Shown: positions 17,227 through 26,931, numbered from the stretch's first letter. The stretch: DNA of 64,000 nucleotides from Lachnospiraceae bacterium (GCA_022767285.1 JALENY010000022.1:1-64000), one strand, 5' to 3'. Made by a program: numbers and translations. Notes: generated from the letters alone by a model not told the origin.

Positions 17227-17535
17227 ATGAAAATGTATCTTATCAGTGATAATATCGATACCTACACCGGTATGCGGCTGGCAGGCGTGGAAGGAGTGGT
17301 CGTCCATGAGCGAAATGAACTGAAGGAAGCTCTGGAAAAAGCCATTGGTGACAAAGAGATCGGAATCATCCTTTTAACCGAAAAATTCGGCAGAGAATTT
17401 CCGGATATCGTCGATGACGTAAAGCTCAATCACCGCCTTCCCCTGATCGTGGAAATACCGGACAGACATGGTACCGGCCGTCGGCCTGACTTTATTACGG
17501 CATACGTAAATGAGGCCATCGGGCTAAAACTGTAA
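17227..17535 (+). CDS. ntpG: V-type ATP synthase subunit F
   Basis: Subunit F (NtpG in the Enterococcus naming) is part of the central rotor stalk with subunit D. The 102-aa protein has the typical Rossmann-like start MKMYLISDNIDTYTGMRLAG and the middle segment IGIILLTEKFGREFPDIVDD. The ending PDFITAYVNEAIGLKL fits the C-terminal helix. CAGGAGGA precedes the start. It lies between subunits K and E in the operon. Confidence 0.92.
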   Translation: MKMYLISDNIDTYTGMRLAGVEGVVVHERNELKEALEKAIGDKEIGIILLTEKFGREFPDIVDDVKLNHRLPLIVEIPDRHGTGRRPDFITAYVNEAIGLKL

Positions 17536-17552
17536 AAGGAAGGTGACTTATT

Positions 17553-18143
17553 ATGACGACCGAAGAAAAATTGCAGCATTTTTACGCGTTTTCCATGGAA
17601 AGCGCCTGTCGTGAGGCAGAGCAGATGCTGACCGAATACAAGGCATCACTGGATGCCCAGTTTGAAACCCACAAAGAAGCAAAAAATGCAGAAATCGCCA
17701 GGCGGCTGCACGATGGTGCAAATGAAGTAAAACGCGAGATGAACAAAACACTCTCCAACGAACAGCTGGAGATCAAACGTCTTCTTTCCAAAAAGAACCG
17801 TGAGATCCGCCATCTGCTCTTCCTGGAAGTAAAAGATAAATTACTGGATTACAAATCTGCTCACCCCGATGAATACCTGGCTCTGATCTGCCGGAAAGTA
17901 AATGAGGCCCGCGATTTCGCCGCAGGAGATGAGATGACCATCTACATCGATCCTTCCGATGAAAAGTTTCTTGACCGGATTGCAAAAAGAACCGGCGTGA
18001 TCCCGACTGTCTCAAAAGAGTCTTTTCTCGGAGGAATGCGGGCAGTTATTCGCTCAAAAAACATTCTGATTGACAACTCTTTTACCACCCTGATCAAGGA
18101 TGCAAAACACAATTTTACCTTTGACGGAGGTATGGTTCAATGA
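17553..18143 (+). CDS. ntpE: V-type ATP synthase subunit E
   Basis: Subunit E forms the outer peripheral stalk together with the G/H subunit. The 196-aa protein begins with a long charged helix (about 1-95; for example NKTLSNEQLEIKRLLSKKNREI) and ends in a small globular domain that binds the catalytic head (GGMRAVIRSKNILIDNSFTT). AAGGAAGGTGA precedes the start. Its stop overlaps the start of subunit A by four bases (ATGA), indicating translational coupling. Confidence 0.93.
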   Translation: MTTEEKLQHFYAFSMESACREAEQMLTEYKASLDAQFETHKEAKNAEIARRLHDGANEVKREMNKTLSNEQLEIKRLLSKKNREIRHLLFLEVKDKLLDYKSAHPDEYLALICRKVNEARDFAAGDEMTIYIDPSDEKFLDRIAKRTGVIPTVSKESFLGGMRAVIRSKNILIDNSFTTLIKDAKHNFTFDGGMVQ

Positions 18144-19912
18144 ACGAAAAAACTGGAATCATTTATGGCATCAACGGCCCCGTCGTATACCTGAAAGGAA
18201 ATACCGGATTTAAAATGTCCGAAATGGTGTACGTCGGCAAAGAAAAACTGGTAGGTGAAGTAATCGCCCTCACGAAGGATACCACAACCGTTCAGGTTTT
18301 TGAGGAAACTTCCGGTATCAAACCCGGAGAAATCGTCTATGCGACAGGAGATGCGATTTCTGTGACACTGGGTCCCGGTATCCTGGACAATATTTTCGAC
18401 GGCATTGAGCGGCCGTTGGCCGAAATTGCAAAGAAATCCGGAAAATACATCACCCGAGGCATCGCCGTGGATGCGCTGGACACAGAGAAAAAATGGGATG
18501 TCACTATGAAGATCCGTCCAGGAGAAGAGGTTCACGGAGGCACCATCATAGCCGAATGTCCGGAAACACCCTCCATCATCCACAGATCCATGGTTCCTCC
18601 CAATGTGGAGCATGCCGTGGTGAAATCCGTATCCCCAAACGGTACTTACACGGTAACAGACGTGATTGCCGTTATCACATTGGATGACGGAACGAATCTG
18701 GAACTGAAACTGGCACAGAAATGGCCTATCCGTGTTCCCAGGCCAACATTGAAGCGCTTTCCGGCTTCTGAGCCTCTGATAACCGGTCAGCGTATCCTGG
18801 ATACTCTGTTTCCCATCGCCAAAGGCGGCACGGCTGCTATTCCCGGCGGTTTCGGAACCGGAAAGACCATGACCCAGCATTCCATCGCAAAATGGTCCAA
18901 TGCCGATATTATCATTTACATCGGCTGCGGTGAGCGCGGAAACGAAATGACCGAGGTTCTGGAAGATTTCAGCAAACTGGAAGACCCCAGAACCGGAAAT
19001 AAACTGATGGCACGTACCGCGCTGATCGCCAATACATCCAACATGCCAGTGGCTGCCCGTGAGGCTTCTATTTACACCGGTATCACGCTCGCCGAATATT
19101 ACCGCGATATGGGCTATGACGTTGCCATTATGGCCGACTCCACCTCCCGTTGGGCGGAAGCACTGCGTGAGCTGTCCGGCCGTCTGGAAGAAATGCCTGC
19201 AGAAGAAGGTTTCCCGGCTTACCTGGCATCCCGCCTCTCACAGTTTTATGAGCGTGCCGGTATGATGCGCAACTTAAACGGAAGCGAGGGAAGCGTATCC
19301 ATTATCGGAGCCGTATCTCCACAGGGCGGCGACTTCTCCGAACCGGTAACTCAGAACACAAAACGTTTTGTCCGCTGTTTCTGGGGATTGGACAAAAAAC
19401 TTGCCTATGCGAGACATTTTCCGGCCATCAACTGGATGGACAGCTACAGCGAATACGTAAATGACTTAAGTCCCTGGTATCAGCACAATGCAAATCCGAA
19501 ATTTATAGGCTACCGCAATCAGATCGCAGCTCTTTTGAACCAGGAAAGCTCCCTGATGGAAATCGTAAAGCTGATCGGAAGCGACGTTCTTCCCGATGAC
19601 CAGAAACTGGTCCTGGAAATCGCCCGTGTGATCCGTCTCGGTTTCCTGCAGCAGAACGCATTTCATAAGGACGATATGTGCGTTCCGCTGGAAAAACAGT
19701 TCCGGATGATGGAAATCATCCTTTATCTGTACAAAAAGGCCCGGGCACTGATCACGATGGGACATCCAATGTCCATATTGAAGGAAGACCGTATTTTCGA
19801 AAAGGTCGTTTCCATCAAATATGATGTGCCAAACGACAAACCGGAACTTTTTGACGAATATATCAGGCAAATCGATCAGTTCTATGACACCGTACTGGAA
19901 AAAAATGCATAA
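18140..19912 (+). CDS. ntpA: V-type ATP synthase catalytic subunit A
   Basis: Subunit A carries the catalytic nucleotide sites. The 590-aa protein has the N-terminal beta-barrel, the non-homologous insertion typical of V-type A subunits (about 110-200), the P-loop GGFGTGKT at residues 236-243, and MADSTSRWAEALRE with the Walker B/arginine region. Length and motifs are standard. It starts within the stop of subunit E and is 13 bp before subunit B. The organism may use the complex as an ATP-driven pump or as a synthase; the sequence does not decide. Confidence 0.98.
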   Translation: MNEKTGIIYGINGPVVYLKGNTGFKMSEMVYVGKEKLVGEVIALTKDTTTVQVFEETSGIKPGEIVYATGDAISVTLGPGILDNIFDGIERPLAEIAKKSGKYITRGIAVDALDTEKKWDVTMKIRPGEEVHGGTIIAECPETPSIIHRSMVPPNVEHAVVKSVSPNGTYTVTDVIAVITLDDGTNLELKLAQKWPIRVPRPTLKRFPASEPLITGQRILDTLFPIAKGGTAAIPGGFGTGKTMTQHSIAKWSNADIIIYIGCGERGNEMTEVLEDFSKLEDPRTGNKLMARTALIANTSNMPVAAREASIYTGITLAEYYRDMGYDVAIMADSTSRWAEALRELSGRLEEMPAEEGFPAYLASRLSQFYERAGMMRNLNGSEGSVSIIGAVSPQGGDFSEPVTQNTKRFVRCFWGLDKKLAYARHFPAINWMDSYSEYVNDLSPWYQHNANPKFIGYRNQIAALLNQESSLMEIVKLIGSDVLPDDQKLVLEIARVIRLGFLQQNAFHKDDMCVPLEKQFRMMEIILYLYKKARALITMGHPMSILKEDRIFEKVVSIKYDVPNDKPELFDEYIRQIDQFYDTVLEKNA

Positions 19913-19925
19913 GGAGGCGTAAGCC

Positions 19926-21341
19926 ATGGCAATCGAATATTTAGGATTAAGTGAAATCAATGGCCCTCTGGTGGTTCTGGAAGGTGTCAAAGACGCTGCC
20001 TATGACGAGATCGTGGAATTTACCATAGGCGGAAAAGAAAAACGGATCGGCCGGATCATTGAGATTTATGATGACAAGGCCATTATACAGGTATTTGAGG
20101 GTTCCGAGGGCATGTCTCTGAATAATACCCACACAAGACTGACCGGAAAACCCATGGAAATCGCCCTTTCCCCGGATATTCTGGGCCGTACCTTTGATGG
20201 TATCGGAAAGCCTATCGACGGACTGGGGCGAATCATTCCCGAGGTCACTCTGAACATCAACGGGCTTCCCCTTAACCCCTGTACCCGTGAATACCCACGA
20301 AATTATATTAATACCGGCATTTCCGCCATCGACGGTCTTACGACCCTGATTCGCGGTCAGAAACTTCCGATTTTTTCCGGCAACGGTCTGCCCCACGATC
20401 AGCTTGCTGCACAGATCGTTCAGCAGGCATCTCTGGGTGAGAACAGCGACGAAGAATTCGGTATTGTCTTTGCAGCAATGGGTGTTAAATACGATGTGGC
20501 TGAATACTTCCGCCGCACATTTGAAGAAAGCGGTGTTTCCGACCACGTAACCATGTTTTTAAATCTGGCCAACGACCCGGTCGTGGAACGTCTTATCACT
20601 CCGAAGGTGGCTCTGACGGCTGCTGAATATCTGGCTTTTGAGAAGGGTATGCATATCCTGGTCATTCTAACCGATATTACCTCCTACTGTGAGGCCATGC
20701 GAGAGGTTTCCTCCTCAAAAGGTGAGATTCCTTCCCGTAAAGGTTATCCCGGATATCTGTACTCCGATCTGGCTTCCCTGTATGAGCGTGCCGGTATCGT
20801 AGCCGGACAGAAAGGTTCTGTAACGCAGATTCCGATCCTGACCATGCCCAACGACGATATTACCCACCCGATCCCTGACCTGACCGGATATATTACAGAA
20901 GGTCAGATCGTTCTCGACCGCACTTTGGCCGGACAGTCAGTCTATCCGCCCATCAGCGTGCTGCCGTCCCTCTCCCGTCTGATGAAAGACGGTATTGGAG
21001 AAGGTTACACCAGAGAAGACCATCAGAGCGTTGCAAACCAGCTTTTTGCCTCCTATGCAAAAGTGACCGATGCCCGTTCTTTGGCCTCTGTTATCGGCGA
21101 AGACGAGCTGTCGCCCACCGATAAACTATATCTGAAATTCGGACAGGCTTTTGAAAGCCGGTTCATAGGACAGGGCCCCGCAGAAAATCGTCCGGTACGC
21201 CAGACTCTGGATATCGGCTGGGAGCTCCTTCGCATCCTTCCCAGGGAGGAACTGGATCGTATCGATACAAAGATTCTGGATAAATACTATAGTCCTGCAA
21301 ACGGCGACACCGCTCCCACAGAGCATAACCCAACAGAATAA
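19926..21341 (+). CDS. ntpB: V-type ATP synthase subunit B
   Basis: Subunit B is the non-catalytic partner of A in the hexameric head. The 471-aa protein lacks an intact P-loop ([13 protein letters not shown] is at that place), as expected for B subunits. It carries [19 protein letters not shown] and [19 protein letters not shown], family signatures. The last 20 residues are polar and probably disordered. AAGGAGG precedes the start; the gene sits between A and D. Confidence 0.98.
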   Translation: MAIEYLGLSEINGPLVVLEGVKDAAYDEIVEFTIGGKEKRIGRIIEIYDDKAIIQVFEGSEGMSLNNTHTRLTGKPMEIALSPDILGRTFDGIGKPIDGLGRIIPEVTLNINGLPLNPCTREYPRNYINTGISAIDGLTTLIRGQKLPIFSGNGLPHDQLAAQIVQQASLGENSDEEFGIVFAAMGVKYDVAEYFRRTFEESGVSDHVTMFLNLANDPVVERLITPKVALTAAEYLAFEKGMHILVILTDITSYCEAMREVSSSKGEIPSRKGYPGYLYSDLASLYERAGIVAGQKGSVTQIPILTMPNDDITHPIPDLTGYITEGQIVLDRTLAGQSVYPPISVLPSLSRLMKDGIGEGYTREDHQSVANQLFASYAKVTDARSLASVIGEDELSPTDKLYLKFGQAFESRFIGQGPAENRPVRQTLDIGWELLRILPREELDRIDTKILDKYYSPANGDTAPTEHNPTE

Positions 21342-21359
21342 CGGGAAAGAGGTGAGTTT

Positions 21360-21986
21360 ATGGATACAACCGCATTTCCTACAAAAGGTAACCTGATTCT
21401 GGCCAAAAATTCCCTTGCTCTGTCCAGACAGGGCTATGAATTGATGGACCGGAAACGAAACATCCTGATCCGTGAACTCATGCAGTTAATCGATCAGGCA
21501 AAAGACATTCAGTCCCAGATTGATACTACATTTACTGAGGCTTACCGCGCACTGCAGAAAGCAAATATGGAGATCGGCATTAACAATGTACAGACCATTT
21601 CCTTTACCGTTCCGGTGGAAGATTCCATCCGCATCAAGACCCGAAGTATAATGGGCACTGAAATCCCGCTGGTGGAACACAGCAAAGACGATGACCGTCA
21701 TCCGACCTATGCATTTTACAGCACAAAGGAATCTCTGGATCAGGCCCGGCTGGCTTTTCTGAAAGTAAAAGAGCTGACCATACGCCTTTCTTCGGTGGAA
21801 AACTCCGCATACCGTCTGGCCGCAAATATTAAAAAGACCCAGAAGCGGGCCAATGCGCTGAAGAATATTACGATTCCCCATTATGAAGAGCTGGTGCGGG
21901 ATATTTCCAATGCACTGGAAGAAAAGGAGAGGGAAGAGTTCACCCGGCTGAAGGTTATTAAAAGAATGAAGATGAAAAAGGGATAG
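21360..21986 (+). CDS. ntpD: V-type ATP synthase subunit D
   Basis: Subunit D is the central rotor shaft. The 208-aa protein is two long helices in a coiled coil: the N-terminal one starts FPTKGNLILAKNSLALSRQG and the C-terminal one holds RRVNALK-like KRANALKNITIPHYEELVRD, both family signatures. AGAGGTGA precedes the start. It is the last gene of the operon and is followed by a strong terminator six bases after the stop. Confidence 0.96.
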   Translation: MDTTAFPTKGNLILAKNSLALSRQGYELMDRKRNILIRELMQLIDQAKDIQSQIDTTFTEAYRALQKANMEIGINNVQTISFTVPVEDSIRIKTRSIMGTEIPLVEHSKDDDRHPTYAFYSTKESLDQARLAFLKVKELTIRLSSVENSAYRLAANIKKTQKRANALKNITIPHYEELVRDISNALEEKEREEFTRLKVIKRMKMKKG

Positions 21987-21991
21987 CTCTT

Positions 21992-22030
21992 ATAAGAGAG
22001 TGCGTCTCCGTCGGAGACGCACTCTCTTAT
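21992..22030 (+). terminator. Intrinsic terminator of the ATPase operon
   Basis: A near-perfect 39-nt palindrome centred on T22011 pairs GAGAGTGCGTCTCCG with CGGAGACGCACTCTC and extends with flanking ATAA/TTAT. It starts just after the subunit D stop and is followed by TCTGTG, so the T-tract is short, but the stem is very stable. Confidence 0.85.
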
Positions 22031-22541
22031 TCTGTGAATGACAAACAAAGAATCTTTTGTTGCAAATAACCAAAACTTATGTCTACTTAATTTCTTTTTT
22101 TCGCGCCGCATGTCCGAGACACAATTTCATTAATTGTCTGAAATTAATCGACATTTTCACATTTCAGATGTCAATTTTCGACTATTAAAAAGTCAATCCA
22201 TTTTTTCAGCTTTTTCGACTTTTTCCACGATTTATCACTTGTTCACAAAACGGTTGTTCTTTTTTCTCCACACGATTTACATAAAAAATCGGTGGATTTC
22301 TGTGGATAATGTGGATAACTTCGTGTATAAGTTCATTTTTACACGGTTTTCGCGATTTTGGATTGTGGATAATTTTTGTGATAAAAATTATGGATTGTTC
22401 TGAAAAAAGTACTCTTTTCGACAATCTTTGTGCATTTTGCTATTTTTCATTTTCTTTCCCCGGGAAACAATTTAATTCGCCGTGATTTACATAAAATATT
22501 ATCGGCTTTTCATTGTTTCTGAATCGGACTCTCCGAACCGG
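22031..22541. other. AT-rich intergenic region with clustered DnaA boxes
   Basis: Three exact TGTGGATAA boxes occur at 22301-22309, 22310-22318 (directly abutting) and 22364-22372. Near matches are CGTGTATAA at 22322-22330 and TTGTTCACA at about 22249-22257. The flanks are very AT-rich. GATTTACATAAAA followed by ATCGG occurs twice, at 22274-22292 and 22484-22505. The neighbours are the 3' ends of ntpD and trxB. DnaA titration or a cryptic origin-like site is possible. Small ORFs here are created by the repeats and lack ribosome sites. Confidence 0.65.
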
Positions 22542-23456
22542 TTATGCCTCAATCAGATATTTTTCCACACTGGTGATTGCGTTGGCGCCGTCTGCTGCCG
22601 CTGTGATAATCTGGCGAAGAGGTTTTTTCCTCACATCGCCGGCTGAAAAAATACCAGGGACGCTGGTTCTGCAGCTCTCATCAGCCAGGATATATCCACC
22701 CTCATCCATTTTGACAATTCCCTTCAACAGGTCAGAATCCGGCGTAATGCCCACAGCCACAAATACACCGTCTACCGAAATAGCCCGGACGGTGCCATCC
22801 TTGATATTTTTGATCCGAATCGCATCCACCTGCTCTTCTCCTTCGATACTGTCCACTACGCTGTCCCATACCATTTCCACATTGGGAAGAGAAAACAGCT
22901 TTTCCTGAAGGCTTTTCGCCGCGCGCAGTTCATCTCTTCTGTGCACCACGTACACCCTGCGGCAGCCACGTGCCAGGAAAATCGCATCTTCCACCGCCAC
23001 GTCGCCTCCGCCGATCACCGCCACATCGCTTCCTTTATAAAACGCACCGTCACAGGTAGCACAGTAGGACACACCCATACCGGAAAGACTTTCCTCACCC
23101 GGCACATTCAGCAAACGATGGTGTGCTCCGGTGGCGAGGACAAATGCCCTGGTCTCGTATGTGCCGCTCTCCGTCTCAACGATTTTTGTTCCGTCCTCTT
23201 TCACCTCTATTTTATTCACTTTTGCTCGAACAAATTCCGCTCCCAGTTTTTCCGCATGTTCCCGAAATTTCAGACTCAGATCCATACCGCTGATCTCCGG
23301 CAAACCGGGATAATTGTCTACCTCATAGGTATTGACCACCTGTCCGCCACTCATGTAGTTCTCTTCAAATACCAGCATTTTCAGTCGTGCCCTTGTTCCG
23401 TAAATGGCCGCCGTAAGCCCCGCCGGGCCGGTGCCTGCTATAATTACATCATACAT
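22542..23456 (-). CDS. trxB: Thioredoxin-disulfide reductase
   Basis: TrxB reduces thioredoxin with NADPH through FAD and a redox-active disulfide. The 304-aa protein begins MYDVIIAGTGPAGLTAAIYG (FAD-binding GxGxxG), has the active site CATC in the NADPH domain and GGGDVAVEDAIFLA for NADPH, and ends with SAGDVRKKPLRQIITAAADG. I chose the second in-frame ATG because GGAGG is eight bases from it but only two from the first (23462). It is monocistronic and divergent from the DUF885 gene. Confidence 0.96.
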   Translation of the reverse strand: MYDVIIAGTGPAGLTAAIYGTRARLKMLVFEENYMSGGQVVNTYEVDNYPGLPEISGMDLSLKFREHAEKLGAEFVRAKVNKIEVKEDGTKIVETESGTYETRAFVLATGAHHRLLNVPGEESLSGMGVSYCATCDGAFYKGSDVAVIGGGDVAVEDAIFLARGCRRVYVVHRRDELRAAKSLQEKLFSLPNVEMVWDSVVDSIEGEEQVDAIRIKNIKDGTVRAISVDGVFVAVGITPDSDLLKGIVKMDEGGYILADESCRTSVPGIFSAGDVRKKPLRQIITAAADGANAITSVEKYLIEA

Positions 23457-23557
23457 CTGCATTTCCTCCTTTGGATCCTTCTATAAAAAGTTTAGCATTT
23501 TCGCCTGACAGATTCAATAAATATTATACAAGTAATCTTCCACAGAGGTCCAATTCT

Positions 23558-25318
23558 ATGCGCCGCAGACACATCATTGTCATTTTTGTGATCCTTCTCG
23601 CTTTCTGTTTCGGAATGCTGCTTGGTCATCTGAACCGAAAATCCATGACAGAAGATCGGAAGTTTGAACAATACACCGATGAGCTTTTTAAAGCACAGAT
23701 TATGACTAATACCATCAATCTGCATTATACGCTGGCCGATCCTTCCCAATATGGAATACGCAGATATCCCATCACCCTCGGTCACATGGATGCGGTCTCT
23801 CTGGCCGGTGACACAGAACTTTTGCAGGAACAATCCGACCGGTTGAATCAGTTTGATTATGATTCTCTCTCAAAAGAGAATCAGATGACTTATGATATTC
23901 TGAAGCTTTCTCTGGAAACCGATCGTCTACTGGGCAGCAATTACCTTATGCAGGAGCCATTGAGTCCCACATTAGGCATTCAGGCACAGCTTCCCATCCT
24001 TCTGGCCGAATACGCTTTCCGCAATAAGGACGATATCGAAGATTATCTGGAACTTCTGACCCTTACCGAATCCTATTTTCAGGAAATTATTGAGTATGAA
24101 AAGGTAAAATCCCGATCCGGTCTGTTTATGAGCAGCAAAACAGCCGGACGTATCGTGGAACAATGCCGTTCTTTTATCCAAAACGCCGATGCCAATTATC
24201 TTCTTTCCACTTTTGAGGATCGCATTCGTGAATGTTCCTTTTTGTCGGAAAAGCAGACAGAAAAGTATATCCGCGAAAATGAAGAAGCAGTCAGACAGCA
24301 TCTGATTCCTGCTTACGAGAATCTGATTCAGGCCCTGGAGCAGCTGAAAAATACCGGAAAGAACCCTTATGGCCTGTGCCACTACGCCGGAGGCCAGTCC
24401 TACTATGAGTATCTGGTAAAAAGCAGCACCGGGGTTTACGACGATATTTCAACCATTGAACAGCGCCTCCAACAGCAGCTTGTATCTGATTTCACCCGGA
24501 TGAGACGTCTTTTAAAGGTTCATACAGAGATAAGCGACGAACTTGAGCCGAATTTGTTCCGTGAAAAAAATCTTGAAAGCCCCGAATCCATTTTGACAGA
24601 TCTTCAGGAAAAGATGGCCTATGATTTTCCGGCACTGAAAGAAATCGATTACTCCGTAAAATATGTCCACTCGGATCTGGAGGCATACTTAAGTCCGGCT
24701 TTTTATCTGACTCCGCCCTTTGATGCGCTCAGTCCAAATTCCATTTACCTCAACAGCCAATCCGATTTTTCCGATATAACACGATATACCACACTGGCAC
24801 ACGAAGGCTTTCCGGGGCATTTGTATCAGACACAGTATTTTGCACAGAGTTCCCCGGATTCTATTCGCTACCTGCTGACCACCGGCGGTTACGTGGAGGG
24901 CTGGGCGACCTATGTGGAAAGCTACGCCTATCAGTATGCACCTCTTCCGCGCGACATCGGGGAAATACTCTGGCTGAATCGTTCCATCAATCTTTGTCTG
25001 TATTCATTGACGGATTTGGGCATACATTATCGTGGCTGGACACCCGATGACACGGCCCATTTTCTAAAAATATTCGGGATTACTGATCCCGATGCGGTCG
25101 CGGAAATCTACCAGTGTATCCTCGAAGATCCGGCAAATTACCTTCAGTATTATGTGGGCTGCCTCTCCTTCCTGGACCTTCGAAAAGCCTTGCAGGAAAG
25201 GCTTGGAGCGGACTTTGAGCTTCTGGAATTTCACAGAAAACTGCTGGAGATCGGTCCGGCGCCCTTCCCCATATTGAAAAAATATTTATTTGACTTTTAT
25301 GATAAAATACCTTCATAG
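23558..25318 (+). CDS. DUF885 family, membrane-anchored putative metallopeptidase
   Basis: The chosen ATG gives MRRRHIIVIFVILLAFCFGM, one N-terminal membrane anchor, preceded by AGAGG; an upstream in-frame start at 23471 would spoil the anchor and overlap the trxB promoter. The 586-aa protein carries HEGFPGH (His415, Glu416, His421) and EGWATYVESY, the zinc-site-like motifs of DUF885 proteins, which resemble M3/M32-type gluzincins. It is probably an extracytoplasmic peptidase. Natural substrates are unknown. No operon partner is visible; the next gene has its own promoter. Confidence 0.85.
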   Translation: MRRRHIIVIFVILLAFCFGMLLGHLNRKSMTEDRKFEQYTDELFKAQIMTNTINLHYTLADPSQYGIRRYPITLGHMDAVSLAGDTELLQEQSDRLNQFDYDSLSKENQMTYDILKLSLETDRLLGSNYLMQEPLSPTLGIQAQLPILLAEYAFRNKDDIEDYLELLTLTESYFQEIIEYEKVKSRSGLFMSSKTAGRIVEQCRSFIQNADANYLLSTFEDRIRECSFLSEKQTEKYIRENEEAVRQHLIPAYENLIQALEQLKNTGKNPYGLCHYAGGQSYYEYLVKSSTGVYDDISTIEQRLQQQLVSDFTRMRRLLKVHTEISDELEPNLFREKNLESPESILTDLQEKMAYDFPALKEIDYSVKYVHSDLEAYLSPAFYLTPPFDALSPNSIYLNSQSDFSDITRYTTLAHEGFPGHLYQTQYFAQSSPDSIRYLLTTGGYVEGWATYVESYAYQYAPLPRDIGEILWLNRSINLCLYSLTDLGIHYRGWTPDDTAHFLKIFGITDPDAVAEIYQCILEDPANYLQYYVGCLSFLDLRKALQERLGADFELLEFHRKLLEIGPAPFPILKKYLFDFYDKIPS

Positions 25319-25391
25319 AATAGGCCATCAGGTTTTTACAAAATTGTATGGTTTTTTTCATAAATTGTTGCTTTTTGGCAGAGAAGCTCGA

Positions 25392-25420
25392 TGGACTTTT
25401 AGGGAGATTTAACCTATAAT
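25392..25420 (+). promoter_or_regulatory. SigA-type promoter of the LytTR regulator gene
   Basis: TGGACT (25392-25397) and the perfect TATAAT (25415-25420) are 17 bp apart, about 40 bp before the start at 25459. Prediction from hexamers only. Confidence 0.55.
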
Positions 25421-25458
25421 AATATAAATGAATTAATATTAAGGACTGATAGACGAGC

Positions 25459-26217
25459 ATGAATATACGAATCGCCATTGTTGATGACTTAGATCAGGAT
25501 CGAGCGAAACTGGCTCATTATCTGGAAAAGTATAAAAAGGAAAAAGATCTGGAAATTGCAATTGACATGTTTGCCTCTGGTACGGACTTCTTAGAATCAT
25601 TCAACAAAGGGCTATATACCCTTGTTTTTTTAGATATTTTTATGGACGGGGAAAATGGGATTGGTGTTGCACATAAAATACGCGAAACAGACAATCAGGT
25701 AACACTGGTATTCACCACGATTACGCCCAATTTTGCCCTTGAGGGATACGGCGTCCGGGCATACGATTACATTCTGAAACCTCTTCCCTACCAGGCAGTT
25801 GAAAAGGTGCTAAGCGAAACCTTTTATAAAAACAACCTGCTGCTTCCTTATATTGAAGTGAAAGAGAACCGGTGCCGTGTCAAAATACTGGTGGATGATA
25901 TTCTTTATGTTGATACAGATAACCATTATCTGCTGATACATACGGCGCACCGCACGGTTCGCACCTACATGCGTTTCCGGGATTTTTATCCTATGCTGGA
26001 GAATTATGAGCAGTTTCTCTGCTGCTACCGAAATATTGTCATCAATATGAACCATGTAAAAGAAATGAAAGACAAGGACTTTGTCATGAGTAATGATGAC
26101 CACATTCCGATAAAGAGAAATGCCAAGCAGGAGCTGCGGCAAAAATATACGGATTTTATGTTTTTCAAGACGACTGACAATGTTATCTGTTCTCCGGAAC
26201 AGCCTGCCAAAAAGTAA
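25459..26217 (+). CDS. LytTR-family response regulator, orphan
   Basis: The 252-aa protein has a receiver domain (about 1-125) with acidic pocket DD at 9-10, phospho-acceptor Asp59 in LVFLDIFMDG and the conserved Lys107 in YILKP. A LytTR DNA-binding domain follows (about 140-240; YVDTDNHYLLIHT, FLCCYRNIVINMNHV). The architecture is that of AgrA/VirR regulators that usually act with a HPK10-type sensor and peptide signals. No sensor kinase or peptide gene is adjacent, so the partner must be elsewhere. Its 3' end overlaps the stem of its own terminator. Confidence 0.92.
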   Translation: MNIRIAIVDDLDQDRAKLAHYLEKYKKEKDLEIAIDMFASGTDFLESFNKGLYTLVFLDIFMDGENGIGVAHKIRETDNQVTLVFTTITPNFALEGYGVRAYDYILKPLPYQAVEKVLSETFYKNNLLLPYIEVKENRCRVKILVDDILYVDTDNHYLLIHTAHRTVRTYMRFRDFYPMLENYEQFLCCYRNIVINMNHVKEMKDKDFVMSNDDHIPIKRNAKQELRQKYTDFMFFKTTDNVICSPEQPAKK

Positions 26218-26248
26218 GAGCAGCGGATTACCACTGCTCTTATTTTTT
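26216..26248 (+). terminator. Intrinsic terminator of the LytTR gene
   Basis: AAGAGCAG (26216-26223) pairs with CTGCTCTT (26234-26241), followed by ATTTTTTC. The stem starts inside the stop codon of the regulator and the T-tract reaches the stop of spmA on the other strand, so the two convergent genes are packed with no spare DNA. Confidence 0.8.
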
Positions 26249-26931
26249 CATGCGCTCCGCTTTTTTCTATCCATCACTTTGCAAAATATCACACCCGCCA
26301 GCGTACTTACCGCCGTAGCCAAAATGGCCGGTCCCACGACCGCCGTAGGATTTACACTTCCATACTGACTGCGGTAAGCAATGATATTCACCGGTATCAA
26401 CTGGAGCGACGAAATATTAATAATTAAAAATGTGCACATCTCGTTACTGGCAGCGCCTCTCGGCATGGCAGAGATCCAATGCCGGTCTCGTTGACCTGTT
26501 TGATGCAATTCCGATCGGACAGTTCGTTTTTCCTCATCCCTTTTTCCGGATATCGCCCGCCGTTCCTCCTCCAGATCTGCCAGAGCCTCCATAGCCTTGA
26601 GTCCCGCCGGAGTTGCCGCCCAACCCAGGCCAAGAAAATTCGCGATTATATTCGTGGAGATGTATTCACGGGCAGCGTGATCTTCCGGGAGATTCGGAAA
26701 CAAAAAGTTCAGAAACGGGCGAATGCCGCGGCTCATCTTTTCCACCAGCCCTGCTTTCTGCGCAATTTCCATCAGTCCGACCCACAGAGCCATCACACCG
26801 CACATGGTCAGCGCCAGCTCCACCGCTTCCTGGGCAGATGACAGCGCCGCATCCGCCACTCCCTGCATGTTCCCCGTACAGGCTCCATAAACAATACCGA
26901 TCAATATCATAAAAGCCCAAAGATAGTTCAT
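26248..26931 (-). CDS. spmA: Spore maturation protein A
   Basis: SpmA is an integral membrane protein needed for full dehydration of the spore core and normally works with SpmB. The start MNYLWAFMILIGIVYGACTG, the segment IIANFLGLGWAATPAGLKAME and the end SQYGSVNPTAVVGPAILATA are family signatures. The protein is 227 aa, longer than the usual 190-200, because of a basic insert of about 30 residues around RDEEKRTVRSELHQTGQRD, between the second half-repeat helices. Its usual partner is not adjacent; spmB lies 2.8 kb away on the other strand. Confidence 0.93.
   Translation of the reverse strand: MNYLWAFMILIGIVYGACTGNMQGVADAALSSAQEAVELALTMCGVMALWVGLMEIAQKAGLVEKMSRGIRPFLNFLFPNLPEDHAAREYISTNIIANFLGLGWAATPAGLKAMEALADLEEERRAISGKRDEEKRTVRSELHQTGQRDRHWISAMPRGAASNEMCTFLIINISSLQLIPVNIIAYRSQYGSVNPTAVVGPAILATAVSTLAGVIFCKVMDRKKRSA

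Noticed and set aside
22134-22403. 89-codon plus-strand ORF in the DnaA-box region
   Set aside because: Its VDNVDNF text comes from tandem TGTGGATAA boxes; no ribosome site and aberrant composition.
22031-22541. Chromosomal origin oriC
   Set aside because: Converging gene ends, no dnaA or dnaN nearby, and right-hand genes mostly directed toward the site; called a DnaA-box cluster only.
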